DNA of 64,000 nt from Bacillus sp. EB106-08-02-XG196 (lineage in GTDB: Bacteria; Bacillota; Bacilli; Bacillales; Cytobacillaceae), in NCBI RefSeq assembly GCF_013396335.1, contig NZ_JABWSY010000019.1, positions 62,001 through 126,000 on the forward strand. The letters are read 5' to 3'. Shown piece by piece: positions 50,701-61,200 of this stretch. Below the pieces are notes generated by a model. The model was not told the origin of the DNA and did not search any database. It was given only the letters and a program-made list of their open reading frames with translations. How positions within the stretch are numbered: the stretch's first letter is position 1; each line of letters opens with the position of its first letter. The position numbers were made by a program, and so were the translations under genes.

Positions 50701-51605
50701 TCGATAAGCGAAGGCTTCAGAGTCGACTGGTTCAGCTCATTATCAGAGTCAGCCTTATCCTTTCGGTACCATTCAAAGAATACATGTCCTAAGATTACAC
50801 CATAAACAATTTCTTGAATAATCTTCATTAAAACTCCACCGAGCTGCTGATCATGTAATAATGACATCGAACTAAATAACTCTGGACCACTAATGCTCAA
50901 ACCTGCAAATGTTGCTGGTCCCACACAAAGACTCATCACCTGTGCCCATACTTCGGGATCAGAATAGGTTGCATAGATGGAGCCGGGTGCAAATATGATT
51001 AAGGCACATGCTGGAGTAATTAAGATACCATCCGCAAAAATATAACCAACCTTTTTTAATCCACTTAATCTTTGATGTTCTGGAACGGGGTTTATTAACG
51101 GCCACCACATCAAAATCGCAACAATAAAAAGAAGAGACGAGTAGCCAGCATGGAACCAGAAGTTTTGCATAACGCGGTCAAAAATCATTGGTATATGATA
51201 AAAAGAAAACAATCCATTAAAAACAATTAATGCTATAAGTGGTTTTGTGAAAAACTTAAACAAAGCATTAATTAGCCTTACTTTGAAAAGCTTTCTCCAA
51301 ATCCAAACCGGAATACCAAAGATAAATATTGGCGGTATGACAAGCACTAGGACTGCCATTTGAATCATATGGACGTAAAACATTAAATGAGCCATTAAAT
51401 CTAATGGAGACCCTTTTATAGCATAGATTAGTGAAATCGATAGCAAAAATAACCCCGCTTGCTTCGTTGTTAGTGGTTCACTATCAACAAACTTGCGGCG
51501 GAATTTAATTGTAATTAAAAAGTATACTGCAGTTATTGCAAGCAGACATAATAGAAAGTACGGGCTCCAAAGTGCTTTAAAGCCAAAAATACCTAATGTA
51601 AGCAC
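50697..51605 (-). CDS. ctaG: Cytochrome c oxidase assembly protein CtaG
   Basis: Polytopic membrane protein of 302 residues with about seven helices (CtaG/YppB-type caa3 assembly factor). In B. subtilis it is required for formation of active cytochrome caa3. Conserved His-containing segments FYVHMIQMAVLVLVIPPIFIFGIP and SLLHDQQLGGVLMKIIQE are visible (quoted in part as HMIQM and HDQQLGG). The start is GTG at 51605, 7 bases after GAGGTG. It ends in its own terminator and follows ctaF after another terminator. Confidence 0.93.
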   Translation of the reverse strand: MLTLGIFGFKALWSPYFLLCLLAITAVYFLITIKFRRKFVDSEPLTTKQAGLFLLSISLIYAIKGSPLDLMAHLMFYVHMIQMAVLVLVIPPIFIFGIPVWIWRKLFKVRLINALFKFFTKPLIALIVFNGLFSFYHIPMIFDRVMQNFWFHAGYSSLLFIVAILMWWPLINPVPEHQRLSGLKKVGYIFADGILITPACALIIFAPGSIYATYSDPEVWAQVMSLCVGPATFAGLSISGPELFSSMSLLHDQQLGGVLMKIIQEIVYGVILGHVFFEWYRKDKADSDNELNQSTLKPSLIE

Positions 51606-51692
51606 CGCATATCACCTCTAAATAGTAGTTAAATCAAAATTATATTATATACGTTATTCGACGTCTGACAAAGAAATAAAACAAGTTTCCTA

Positions 51693-51727
51693 TAAAAAGA
51701 AAATCGGCATACGCCGATTTTCTTTAC
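51693..51727 (-). terminator. Terminator of the ctaCDEF genes
   Basis: Stem GAAAATCGGC/GCCGATTTTC around ATAC, just after the ctaF stop codon, with TTTTTATAG on the minus strand. Confidence 0.85.
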
Positions 51728-51730
51728 TGT

Positions 51731-52066
51731 TTACCACCAAATAATTGTTGTAAATGTTAACACTGTCACTAAGCCAACAAGCAAGCCTGAATAAAGAAAC
51801 AAAGATGGTGCCTCATGTCCTTTATGACTCATATGCATGAAATAGTAAAGCTGGAAAATAACTTGAACAATCGCTAGTAAAAGAATAAACGGCACGATAA
51901 ACCAAGCCGAAAATCCTTTAACAGCTACTACAGCAAAAGCAATTAACGTTAAGAAAATCATCAAAGCAAAAGATACAACTTGATGTCTCATTTCTTCAGC
52001 GCTTTTTTTTCGACGATATTCAATGTCAACTCTTGGATTCCCTGAATTTAATTGTGAATTTGCCAT
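51731..52066 (-). CDS. ctaF: Cytochrome c oxidase subunit IV CtaF
   Basis: Small subunit of cytochrome caa3, 111 residues with three membrane helices. The N terminus is polar (NPRVDIEYRRKKSAEEMRHQV). The family is the bacterial subunit IV/QoxD-like group; it stabilises the oxidase. It follows ctaE by 4 bases in the same operon. The final segment VTVLTFTTIIWW is conserved in the group. Confidence 0.93.
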   Translation of the reverse strand: MANSQLNSGNPRVDIEYRRKKSAEEMRHQVVSFALMIFLTLIAFAVVAVKGFSAWFIVPFILLLAIVQVIFQLYYFMHMSHKGHEAPSLFLYSGLLVGLVTVLTFTTIIWW

Positions 52067-52070
52067 CAGT

Positions 52071-52700
52071 TTATCCCACCATTCCCATTAAATAAACTAC
52101 TGTAAAGATAAATACCCAAACTACGTCAATAAAGTGCCAATACAAACTTGCAACGTAAAATTTAGGAGCATTGTAAAGGTCCAAACCGCGTTTATAATTG
52201 CGAACAATTAATGTTGTAATCCATAATAGACCAAATGCAACGTGACCACCGTGGAAACCAACTAATGTGTAGAAAGCAGATCCAAATGCACTGCTTGTAA
52301 ACGTATGATGATATTCATGCACATAGTGGGTGAATTCATAAATCTCTAATCCAAGGAAGCCCAAACCTAAAAGTAAGGTAAGTATTAACCAAAGATTCAT
52401 TTTTTTAGCATTAAAGTTCTTCATGTGATACATAGCATAAACACTTGTTAAAGAACTTGTTAATAAAAGCATTGTAGCTACAAATGTCAAAGGCAAGTCA
52501 TACAAATCTTTCGCTAATGTATGTGTTGTATCAGGTACTTTGTCCTTAAGTGCTAAGTAGGTAGCAAAGAGAGAAGCAAAAAGCACCGTCTCTCCACCTA
52601 GGAAGAACCAAAAGCCTAAAAATTTATTTTTTGCTTCAAGGGTTGATTTTTCAGGCTCTGCAGGCCATGTTTCATACGTTAATTTATCTTCTGCTTGCAT
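52071..52700 (-). CDS. ctaE: Cytochrome c oxidase subunit III CtaE
   Basis: Membrane subunit of cytochrome caa3, 209 residues with five helices. Family motifs are FLGFWFFLGGETVLFASLFATYLAL at the N terminus and GFHGGHVAFGLLWI and YWHFIDVVWVFIFTVVYL near the C terminus. Its ATG overlaps the ctaD stop codon (TAATG), so the two are translationally coupled. Length is as in B. subtilis (207). Confidence 0.96.
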   Translation of the reverse strand: MQAEDKLTYETWPAEPEKSTLEAKNKFLGFWFFLGGETVLFASLFATYLALKDKVPDTTHTLAKDLYDLPLTFVATMLLLTSSLTSVYAMYHMKNFNAKKMNLWLILTLLLGLGFLGLEIYEFTHYVHEYHHTFTSSAFGSAFYTLVGFHGGHVAFGLLWITTLIVRNYKRGLDLYNAPKFYVASLYWHFIDVVWVFIFTVVYLMGMVG

Positions 52701-54571
52701 TATGCCTTAACCCCCTTATCCTCGTCATCAATCAATTCTTCTTTATGAATATGGAACCCATGGTCATCCTTAACAGAACGTAAGAACATAGCTCCAAAGG
52801 TGATCAATAAACCAATAATAAGAACTGGTACTGACCATGCTTTATCATCCATGTTAAACAATGCACCAAATGCTGCAACGAATAAACCGAAAGCAATTAC
52901 AAATGGCAGGAATGATGAATTAGGCATGTGAATATCGCCTAACGGTTCTGCAGGAGTCATTCCTTTTTTGCCTTCCATCTTTTCTAACCAGTAAGCATCT
53001 AAACCACGAACCAATGGAAGCTGTTTAAAGTTATAGAATGGCGGCGGTGAAGGTATTGCCCATTCAAGTGTTCTTCCATCTCCCCATGGATCATTTCCAA
53101 CGCGCACATTTTTCACTGATGTCATGATGACATTGTATAAAAGGACGAGCACACCTAATGACATGAATACTGCACCCAGTGAACTAATTAAGTTTGAAAG
53201 TTCAAATCCTTGGCCCGGAAGGTATGTGAATACACGACGCGGCATTCCCCATAAACCTAAGAAGTGCTGAATAAAGAACGTCATATGGAAACCAATAAAG
53301 AATAACCAGAATGTGATTTTTCCTAATGTTTCATTTAACATTGTTCCAAACATTTTCGGCCAGTAAAGGTGAGTTCCTGCGAGAATCGCAAATACTACAC
53401 CGCCAACGATAACGTAATGGAAGTGAGCGACTACGAAATACGTATCATGGTATTGATAGTCAGCTGCTGCTGATGCAAGCATTACCCCTGTTACCCCGCC
53501 GGCAACGAATGATGGAATAAAGGCTACAGCATAATGCATTGGAGTGGTGAATTTAACGCTTCCGCCCCACATTGTTAATAACCAGTTAAATATTTTAATA
53601 CCGGTTGGTACACCAATTGCCATAGTCGCAACAGCAAAAATCGCATTTGCTACTGGCCCAAGTCCAGTAGTGAACATGTGGTGAGCCCAAACCATGAAGC
53701 CTAAGAAACCGATTAATACAGTTGCGAATACCATCGAAGAGTATCCGAACAAACGTTTTCTTGAGAACATTGAAAAGATTTCCGAGAAAATACCAAAAGC
53801 AGGAAGTACTAGAATATATACTTCTGGATGTCCGAAAATCCAGAATAAATGCTCCCAGATTACAGTGTTACCACCCATAGTTGTTACAAAGAAGTTCGAT
53901 CCAAACATACGGTCAAACATCATTAATACTAGACCGACTGTTAGTGGTGGAAATGCAAATAGAATTAGTGCAGAAGTGACAAAAGTAGTCCATGTAAACA
54001 ATGGCATCCTCATATATGTCATTCCTGGAGCACGCATATTAATGATTGTTACTAAGAAGTTAATACCACCAATCAGTGTCCCTAGACCTGATATCTGTAA
54101 ACCCAATACGTAGAAATCAACGCCATGACCTTTGGAGGCCATTGCAAGGGACGCATAAGAAGTCCAACCAGCATCAGGTGCACCATCAAAAAACCATGAA
54201 AGGTTTAGAAACACTCCTCCGAAGAAGAATAACCAAAATCCTAATGCATTGACAAACGGAAATGCGACGTCACGCGCTCCAATTTGCAATGGCATTACGG
54301 CATTCATAAAAGCAAAAACTAGCGGCATGGCTGCAAGGAATATCATTGTTGTTCCATGCATGGTAATAATTTCATTGAATAATCCTGCACTAACAAAATC
54401 ATTATTTGGTACTGCAAGCTGGATGCGGATAAACACAGCCTCTAGTCCGCCAACTACAAAGAAAAATCCACCTGCAATCAGATATAGGATGGCGATTTTT
54501 TTATGGTCAACAGTCGTTAAATAATCCCATAAAGTCGCGCCGAATCCTTTTTTTTGTGCGTAGGTACTCAC
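52700..54571 (-). CDS. ctaD: Cytochrome c oxidase subunit I CtaD
   Basis: Catalytic subunit of the caa3 terminal oxidase, 623 residues with about 14 membrane helices. It binds heme a and the heme a3-CuB centre. The low-spin heme His is in NEIITMHGTTMIFLAA, the CuB and Tyr-His crosslink region in FWIFGHPEVYILVLPAFGIFSE, the two further CuB His in VWAHHMFTTG, and the heme a3 ligands in DTYFVVAHFHYVIVGG. It follows ctaC by 32 bases and overlaps ctaE. Confidence 0.98.
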   Translation of the reverse strand: MSTYAQKKGFGATLWDYLTTVDHKKIAILYLIAGGFFFVVGGLEAVFIRIQLAVPNNDFVSAGLFNEIITMHGTTMIFLAAMPLVFAFMNAVMPLQIGARDVAFPFVNALGFWLFFFGGVFLNLSWFFDGAPDAGWTSYASLAMASKGHGVDFYVLGLQISGLGTLIGGINFLVTIINMRAPGMTYMRMPLFTWTTFVTSALILFAFPPLTVGLVLMMFDRMFGSNFFVTTMGGNTVIWEHLFWIFGHPEVYILVLPAFGIFSEIFSMFSRKRLFGYSSMVFATVLIGFLGFMVWAHHMFTTGLGPVANAIFAVATMAIGVPTGIKIFNWLLTMWGGSVKFTTPMHYAVAFIPSFVAGGVTGVMLASAAADYQYHDTYFVVAHFHYVIVGGVVFAILAGTHLYWPKMFGTMLNETLGKITFWLFFIGFHMTFFIQHFLGLWGMPRRVFTYLPGQGFELSNLISSLGAVFMSLGVLVLLYNVIMTSVKNVRVGNDPWGDGRTLEWAIPSPPPFYNFKQLPLVRGLDAYWLEKMEGKKGMTPAEPLGDIHMPNSSFLPFVIAFGLFVAAFGALFNMDDKAWSVPVLIIGLLITFGAMFLRSVKDDHGFHIHKEELIDDEDKGVKA

Positions 54572-54603
54572 GCTTTTTACCTCCCTTTCTACCGAATCCC
54601 CTA

Positions 54604-55659
54604 TTATTCCTGGACTTTTAATCCCATTAAATATTCTGTTACATCATTAATCTGTTCTTCTGTTAAAGAATAACTACCTGTCATTAAGTTGCCTGGCTTG
54701 TATTTTTCAGGATCTGTAAGCCATTTTTTCAAGTCTTCTTCACTGTGATCCAATACACCTGCTATACGAGAACGTTCTCCAAAGTTTGTTAAATTCGGAG
54801 CACGTCTTGCTTCTGGCGGTGTACTATTTGCAGGTGTAACAGCATGGCAGCCTATACAACTATTATTGAAGATTTCTTGACCACGTTGAGCACTTTCTGT
54901 TTCTGCTAATTTTGGTTCTTCAACATCTTTCATATCTGCAACCCAGTTTTCGAAGTCATCACGGCTCATGGTTTTAACTTTAAAATCCATTAATGCATGT
55001 GATGGTCCACAAAGCTCCGCACATTTACCGTAAAATAAATCCCCAGCTTCTTCAGCCTTTTTGCTATCAAACTCTAACCAGAATTTATTAATATTTTCAG
55101 TATTTGTGTCAAGCTTACCACCTACGGCAGGAACCCAGAATGAGTGTTTAACATCAGAAGATATTAAATTAAAATATACCTTCTCATCTGTTGGAACCAC
55201 TAAATCCTGTCCAGTCACAATACCTTGGCCTGGATATTCAAATTCCCACCAATATAAATTAGAGCGGACATTGATGACAAGCGCGTCTGAATCTTTATCA
55301 TCCATTGGTGAAACATCTGCTAATTTAAATGTTGCAGATACTGTTGGAACTGCTAAAAGTAATAATAATAAAATTGGTACAACAGTCCAAATAATTTCAA
55401 GTTTGTGACTTCCTTCTACCTGCTTTGGAATCTTTTCATCCTTACGTCTAAATTTAAACAAGACGATAAAGAAGATTACCATTACAACTATAATAACCCC
55501 TACCATAATCCATGTACTTAGTGCCATCAAATCATATTGAATTTGCGCAACTTCACCAGCTGGCCTTAACGTCGATAGGAACGGTTCGCCGCATCCTGAA
55601 AGGATAAGCGAAAGAATCGCAAACATCGAAATTAAACGCCATTTTGCAAGCCTTTTCAT
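54604..55659 (-). CDS. ctaC: Cytochrome c oxidase subunit II CtaC (cytochrome c fused)
   Basis: Subunit II of cytochrome caa3, 351 residues. It starts with a lipoprotein signal (LSLILSGCGEP, Cys at about residue 23) and has two membrane helices. The CuA domain carries GKCAELCGPSHALMDFKV with its Cys, His and Met ligands. A C-terminal cytochrome c domain (residues about 265-351) has the heme motif NNSCIGCHAV and the axial Met in GNLMTGSYSL. This fusion defines the caa3 type. It is the first gene of the ctaCDEF unit. Confidence 0.97.
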   Translation of the reverse strand: MKRLAKWRLISMFAILSLILSGCGEPFLSTLRPAGEVAQIQYDLMALSTWIMVGVIIVVMVIFFIVLFKFRRKDEKIPKQVEGSHKLEIIWTVVPILLLLLLAVPTVSATFKLADVSPMDDKDSDALVINVRSNLYWWEFEYPGQGIVTGQDLVVPTDEKVYFNLISSDVKHSFWVPAVGGKLDTNTENINKFWLEFDSKKAEEAGDLFYGKCAELCGPSHALMDFKVKTMSRDDFENWVADMKDVEEPKLAETESAQRGQEIFNNSCIGCHAVTPANSTPPEARRAPNLTNFGERSRIAGVLDHSEEDLKKWLTDPEKYKPGNLMTGSYSLTEEQINDVTEYLMGLKVQE

Positions 55660-55732
55660 AGCTAAATCATACCCCTCTTTCGCTAAATGAATTCTTTGAT
55701 ACTTTCTGTGATCAAAAATGTATGTAGTAGTA

Positions 55733-55773
55733 TTCTTTCTTAAATATATATATTTCCCTTATTTAAGAAAGAA
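55733..55773. promoter_or_regulatory. 13-bp inverted repeat between ctaB and ctaC
   Basis: Perfect arms TTCTTTCTTAAAT (55733-55745) and ATTTAAGAAAGAA (55761-55773) with a 15-base AT-rich loop. No T run follows on the minus strand, so it is not a classic terminator. It could stabilise or mark a processing site between the ctaB and ctaC messages, or be an operator. Confidence 0.55.
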
Positions 55774-55781
55774 CATTCTAG

Positions 55782-56720
55782 CTAAACCAATGTGACAATG
55801 ACCATTGCGACAAAAATAATCGTTAAGTATTGCAATGAATACACAAACATTAGTTTTGCCCACTTAATATCATCTTTGATCTTATATCCATAAATCCCTA
55901 ATACAAGCCAACCGATATTTAACACGGTTGCCAAAATTAGAAATGGGATTCCTAATGAAGTAAGTAATAAAGGTGTCGGCAATAATGCAGCTACCCATAT
56001 TAAGATGTGTATCTTGGTTGTTTTAAATCCCTTTACTACAGGAAGCATCGGGATTCCCGCAGCTCTATATTCTTCTACCCGCCTCATCGCTAGTGCATAA
56101 AAATGGGGTGGCTGCCAAATAAACATAATAATGAACAGAGCCCATGCCATCATATCAAGATTTCCATCAACTGCAGCCCAGCCGATTAAAGGTGGTACAG
56201 CACCAGAAATACTGCCAATAATTGTGTTTGATACCAATTGCCGCTTAGACCATAGTGAGTAGAGCACAACATAACTAAAAACCCCAAGCAGTCCAATCAC
56301 TGTTGCAGTTACGGTAGTAAACAATAGAAAAATTGTTCCTAGAACAATTAAGAAAACACCCAATCCAAGTACCTTCGAAGGAACTATTTTCCCCGTAACC
56401 GTAGGTCTTGATTTTGTTCTTTCCATTAAAGGGTCAATGTCACGATCAATAAAATTATTTATAGCGCATGAACCCGCAATAATTAGGGAGGAACCAATAA
56501 CGGTAAATAAAACTATATCTATGTTGCTTAGAAAACTTTGACCACTAAAATGCAGGGCCAGCCAAATGCCAGTAAAAGTTGTTATAAGATTTGAATTTAC
56601 AATCCCAATCTTTATAAGTGCCATAAAATCTTTCCACATAGTGGATTTTGCCATATGTGAATTAAGACCCGTTGAGCCATTTTCAATCGTTGCTTCACCG
56701 TATGCCTTTGAATTTGGCAT
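55782..56720 (-). CDS. ctaB: Protoheme IX farnesyltransferase CtaB (heme O synthase)
   Basis: Polytopic prenyltransferase of 312 residues that converts heme B to heme O. The Asp-rich motif NNFIDRDIDPLMERTKSRP is near residue 85, the second conserved loop (LLYSLWSKRQLVSNTIIGSISGAVPPLIGW; in part SISGAVPPLIGW) near 150, and WQPPHFYALAMRR near 205. The ATG at 56720 follows AGGAGGGGG. It is divergent from ctaA, which uses its product. Confidence 0.96.
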   Translation of the reverse strand: MPNSKAYGEATIENGSTGLNSHMAKSTMWKDFMALIKIGIVNSNLITTFTGIWLALHFSGQSFLSNIDIVLFTVIGSSLIIAGSCAINNFIDRDIDPLMERTKSRPTVTGKIVPSKVLGLGVFLIVLGTIFLLFTTVTATVIGLLGVFSYVVLYSLWSKRQLVSNTIIGSISGAVPPLIGWAAVDGNLDMMAWALFIIMFIWQPPHFYALAMRRVEEYRAAGIPMLPVVKGFKTTKIHILIWVAALLPTPLLLTSLGIPFLILATVLNIGWLVLGIYGYKIKDDIKWAKLMFVYSLQYLTIIFVAMVIVTLV

Positions 56721-57311
56721 CTTTCCCCCTCCTAAATATGTTGTAATTATTATTATAATCCCGATAGATAACTTTACCAAATTATAATAGTTATTTAAAA
56801 GCTATTATTATTTTATAATATTGTTATTTAAGGAACACTTTCTCTGTATATTAAATCACACTTTGGTGTATTTTTGTGAATTTTTTTTGAATAATTTTTG
56901 TCTAAATTGTGTCCGCGAGTATTTAATACCCATTATACTACATATTAGAATCTTTAGATAATAATATACACTCTAATTTAAGCAAAATCTAAACATTTCC
57001 TTTGTGTTATAGACAACAAAAGCAAATATTAAAGTTGTTATATATAAGTTTAATTAACCAATCTTTATATTTATAACAGACACCTATCAATTTAGTAGTA
57101 GTTTTCACTATAATAATAGTGTTAACCTAAAGTTATCCGCAATCTAAATTTTAATAAAAGTAATACAAAAATTTCAGTTTTAATTCTGTTCTTTTTCCTG
57201 TGTTTTCGTTATGATAAGGTAGTACTTTTATCGCTAGATATTCCAAATCATTATACTTACAAAATATTTAACAAAAAAATTTATTAGACTTTTATTTAAG
57301 AAGGTGATTGT
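56721..57311. other. AT-rich divergent control region between ctaB and ctaA
   Basis: 591 bases with no credible gene. It is very AT-rich, with many TATA-like runs; a TATGAT at 57210-57215 is a plausible ctaA -10 and a TATAAT (56781-56786, minus strand) a plausible ctaB -10, though neither has a good -35. A match to the ResD-binding sequence lies at 56873-56881. Further half matches (TTTGTGTTA near 57000, TTTTGTCTAAATTGTG near 56900) occur. Long leaders are likely on both sides. Confidence 0.6.
56873..56881 (+). promoter_or_regulatory. ResD box candidate
   Basis: TTTGTGAAT equals the published consensus I recall for the respiratory response regulator ResD. It is about 90 bases upstream of the ctaB -10 candidate, in the region between ctaB and ctaA, which are ResD targets in B. 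subtilis. Confidence 0.5.
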
Positions 57312-58217
57312 TTGCGACGTTCTTTAAAGTGGTTAGCTGTGGCAACTACTATTGGAATGATACTAGTTTTACTTGGGGGCGCACTTGTTACAAAAACAGA
57401 ATCCGGTATGGGGTGCGGAAGATCTTGGCCATTATGTAATGGTGAGTTCGTGCCAACGGAGATAACTCCTGAATTAATTATTGAACTTGCTCACAGACTA
57501 GTATCTGGTGCGGTCGGTTTTATGGTACTCATATTATCTATTTGGACTTGGAAAGTAATCGGGCATATTAGGGAAACAAAATTCCTTTCCTTTCTTTCTT
57601 TTTTCTTTTTACTATTACAAGGATTAATTGGAGCTGCAGCTGTTATATGGGAACAGTCTGACTTTATCCTCGCATTACACTTTGGTATATCACTCATTTC
57701 TTTCGCCGCTGTATTTTTGCTTACTTTATTGATTTTTGAAATTGATAAAAAGTTTGATGCAGATAAACTTACTATCGATAAAAGAATGGGGTTTCACATT
57801 ATTTCTATTTCTATTTATAGCTATTTTGTCATTTACACAGGTGCCCTAGTCCGCCATACCAAATCAAGTTTGGTCTGCCGTGATTGGCCGTTATGTATCA
57901 ATGACAGCCCCGCACTTCCAACTAACCTATTTGAATGGGTGCAGATGGGACATCGTGCGGCAGCTGGTCTCATCTTTATTTGGATTGGATATGTTACTTA
58001 TTTAGCAGTAAAAAGGTATCGTCAGCAAAAAGTTATCTATTGGGGCTGGATTAGTGCGTTTACTTTAGTATCTCTCCAGGTTTTATCCGGAGCTCTTGTT
58101 ATTTTTACTCAGTTAAATCTTTTTATTGCTTTGATGCATGCATTATTTATTACGTGTTTATTTGGTGTACTAAGTTATTTTCTCTTTTTATTATCAAGAT
58201 CACAAAAAAAACAATAA
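57312..58217 (+). CDS. ctaA: Heme A synthase CtaA
   Basis: Eight-helix membrane enzyme of 301 residues that oxidises heme O to heme A. Two similar halves each hold a Cys pair on an outer loop (GCGRSWPLCNGE near residue 35 and LVCRDWPLCIND near 191) and conserved His residues (ELAHRLVSGAVGF, MGHRAAAGLIF, LHFGISLISF, MHALFIT). The start is TTG at 57312 with AAGGTGA upstream. It points away from ctaB and ends at a strong terminator. Confidence 0.96.
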   Translation: MRRSLKWLAVATTIGMILVLLGGALVTKTESGMGCGRSWPLCNGEFVPTEITPELIIELAHRLVSGAVGFMVLILSIWTWKVIGHIRETKFLSFLSFFFLLLQGLIGAAAVIWEQSDFILALHFGISLISFAAVFLLTLLIFEIDKKFDADKLTIDKRMGFHIISISIYSYFVIYTGALVRHTKSSLVCRDWPLCINDSPALPTNLFEWVQMGHRAAAGLIFIWIGYVTYLAVKRYRQQKVIYWGWISAFTLVSLQVLSGALVIFTQLNLFIALMHALFITCLFGVLSYFLFLLSRSQKKQ

Positions 58218-58255
58218 AAAAAGTTGCCGGGTATTATACTTGGCAACTTTTTTTA
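58217..58255. terminator. Bidirectional terminator between ctaA and pyc
   Basis: Stem AAAAAAGTTGCC/GGCAACTTTTTT with a 13-base loop, serving both convergent genes. Confidence 0.92.
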
Positions 58256-58258
58256 TGA

Positions 58259-61200
58259 CTATTTATCCAATTCAAGCAGTAAATCTCCAGTTTGAATTGC
58301 TTCCTCACTTTTTACGTAAATTTCTTTTATTACTCCTGAAAAAGGAGCTTGAACGGTTGTTTCCATCTTCATAGCCTCGGTGATTAGGAGATGGTCTCCT
58401 CGTTCCACTCGTTCACCTTTATCCACTAATACTTTGACAACTGTACCAGGCATAGTGGCCGAAATATGTGTCTCATTTTTAGGATCTGCTTTTAATCTAG
58501 ATATTACCGCTGCTTTGATACTTTCATCCTTAATATTTATCTCACGGGGCTGACCATTTAGTTCAAAATAAACGACACGTGTACCATCCGCCTGCGGCTG
58601 ACCAATTGAGACAAGTTTAACAATAAGTGTTTTTCCAGTTTCAATCTCTACTTCAATTTCTTCCCCAAGCCTAAGCCCATAAAGGAAAGTAGGTGTATCT
58701 AAAAACGATATATTTCCATATAGGTCAACCGTATTCAAATACTCTTTATAAACTTTTGGATAAAGCGCATAGGAAATCAAATCAATATCTGAAATGTTTC
58801 GTCCCAACTCCTTAGCTAACTCTTCCTTTAATTCTGAAAAATTCACATCAGGTAGTAACTCGCCAGGACGAACCTCCAATGGTCTTTTCCCTTTTAAAAT
58901 TACGTTCTGCAGTTTTTCTGGGAATCCTTGATGCGGCTGACCGAGATACCCCTGGAACAATTCAACTACAGAATCTGGGAAGTCAATTGAGTCTCCATTA
59001 TTATGGACATCTGCTTCTGATAAATTATTTTGTACCATAAAGAGTGCCATATCCCCGACAACTTTTGAAGATGGCGTAACTTTTACGATATCCCCAAACA
59101 TATGATTGACCCTGGTGTACATTTCCTTGACTTCATCCCACTGATCGCCAAGTCCCACACCTTTCGCTTGCTGCTGTAAATTACTGTATTGTCCACCTGG
59201 CATCTCATGCTGGTACACCTCTGAATGTGGTGCAACCATTCCACTTTCAAAATCGTGATAATATTTCCTTACATCCTCCCAATAATAAGAAAGCTGTTCA
59301 AGAGCATTAATATTTACATTAGGCTTCCTATCCTTACCTTCTAATGCGTAATACAGAGAATTTGCGCTTGGCTGTGAAGTAAGCCCCGCCATCGTACTTA
59401 GGGCTGTATCCACAATGTCTACTCCACCATCAATGGCACGAGCATAGGTGAAGATCCCATTTCCACTTGTATCATGCGTATGAAGGTGAATTGGAATATC
59501 TATTGTTGCTTTTAGTTCAGATATTAGTCGATAGGCTGCTTCAGGTTTTAGCAATCCTGCCATATCCTTTATCCCCAATATATGTGCCCCTTGATTCTCT
59601 AGTTCTTTTGCTAGTACTTTATAATAGTTTAAGTCATATTTTACTCTCGTTGGATCAAGAATATCACCGGTATAACAAATTGCTGCTTCGGCGATTTTTC
59701 CACTGTCCCTGACTGCTTCAATAGCGATTTCCATTCCTGGCACCCAGTTTAAGCTGTCAAAAACTCTGAATACGTCAACCCCTTCTTCCGCAGACTTTCT
59801 AACAAATTCTCTGATAAGATTGTCAGGATAATTTTTATATCCCACTGCGTTGGAACCGCGGATTAACATTTGAAACAAAACATTTGGAATTTTTTCACGA
59901 AGCACCCGCAATCTTTCCCATGGATCTTCTTTTAAAAAGCGATAGGCTACATCAAAAGTTGCTCCTCCCCACATTTCAAGAGAAAATAGGTTCGGCATAA
60001 GCTTTGCTGTCGGCTCAGCTATATGCAAAATGTCGGTTGTTCTTACCCTTGTTGCCAATAACGACTGATGTGCATCTCTGAAAGTAGTATCCGTTAATAA
60101 TACTTTATTTTGATTCTTTACCCATTGAACGAGTCCTTCTGCACCATTTTGGTCCAGAATTTGTTTTGTTCCGTCCTGGTAAGGAACATCATATTTTAAT
60201 TTAGGCACTCGCGGTTTCGAAAACACCGGTCTTTTCTTTTTTTCAACACCTGGGAAGCCATTGACCGTAACGTTTCCAATATAGGATAGCATTTTGGTTC
60301 CACGGTCCTTACTAACAGGAAATACGAATAACTCCGGAGTTGAATCGATAAATGAAGTATCATACTCCCCTCTTCTAAAATTCTCATGTCTTACAACATT
60401 CTCAAGAAAAGGAATATTGGTTTTTATTCCCCGAATTCTAAACTCCCTTAGATTCCGAACCATTTTAGATGCTGCTTGTTCGAAGGTTAATGCCCATGTA
60501 GATAACTTCACAAGCAAAGAATCATAATAAGGTGTGATGACAGCACCTTGAAAACCATTTCCTGCATCAAGGCGAACACCAAAGCCCCCTCCAGAGCGAT
60601 AAGCCATAATTTTTCCGGTATCAGGCATAAAATTATTAAGCGGGTCTTCTGTTGTAACACGCGACTGGATCGCAAAACCGTTAATCCGAATCTCTTCTTG
60701 CGGAGGAATTCCGACAATTGGACTATGTAAATCCTGACCTTCAGCCACTAAGATTTGCGTATGTACAATATCAATTCCTGTTACCATTTCAGTTACAGTA
60801 TGTTCAACCTGAATCCTTGGATTTACCTCTATGAAATAAAAGTCTTGACCAGAAACAAGAAATTCAACTGTCCCTGCATTTAAGTAATCTACATTCGTCA
60901 TTAGCTTAACTGCGGCTGCACAAATTTTCTCCCGTAATGAATCAGTTATTGACACACTAGGGGCTACTTCCACTACTTTCTGATGACGGCGCTGTACAGA
61001 ACAATCCCGGTCATACAAATGGACAATGTTACCCTTTTTATCTCCAAATATTTGTACCTCTATATGTTTTGGTTTCTCAATTAATTTTTCCAGATAAACT
61101 TCGTCACTTCCAAAAGCTGCCTTGGCTTCTGATTTGGCACGGTCATATGCTTCTTGCATTTCCTCTTGGCTCCTTACAATCCGCATTCCGCGTCCACCAC

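Noticed and set aside
53694..54113. 139-codon open frame antisense to ctaD
   Set aside because: Shadow of ctaD with no start signal; composition follows the opposite strand's codons.
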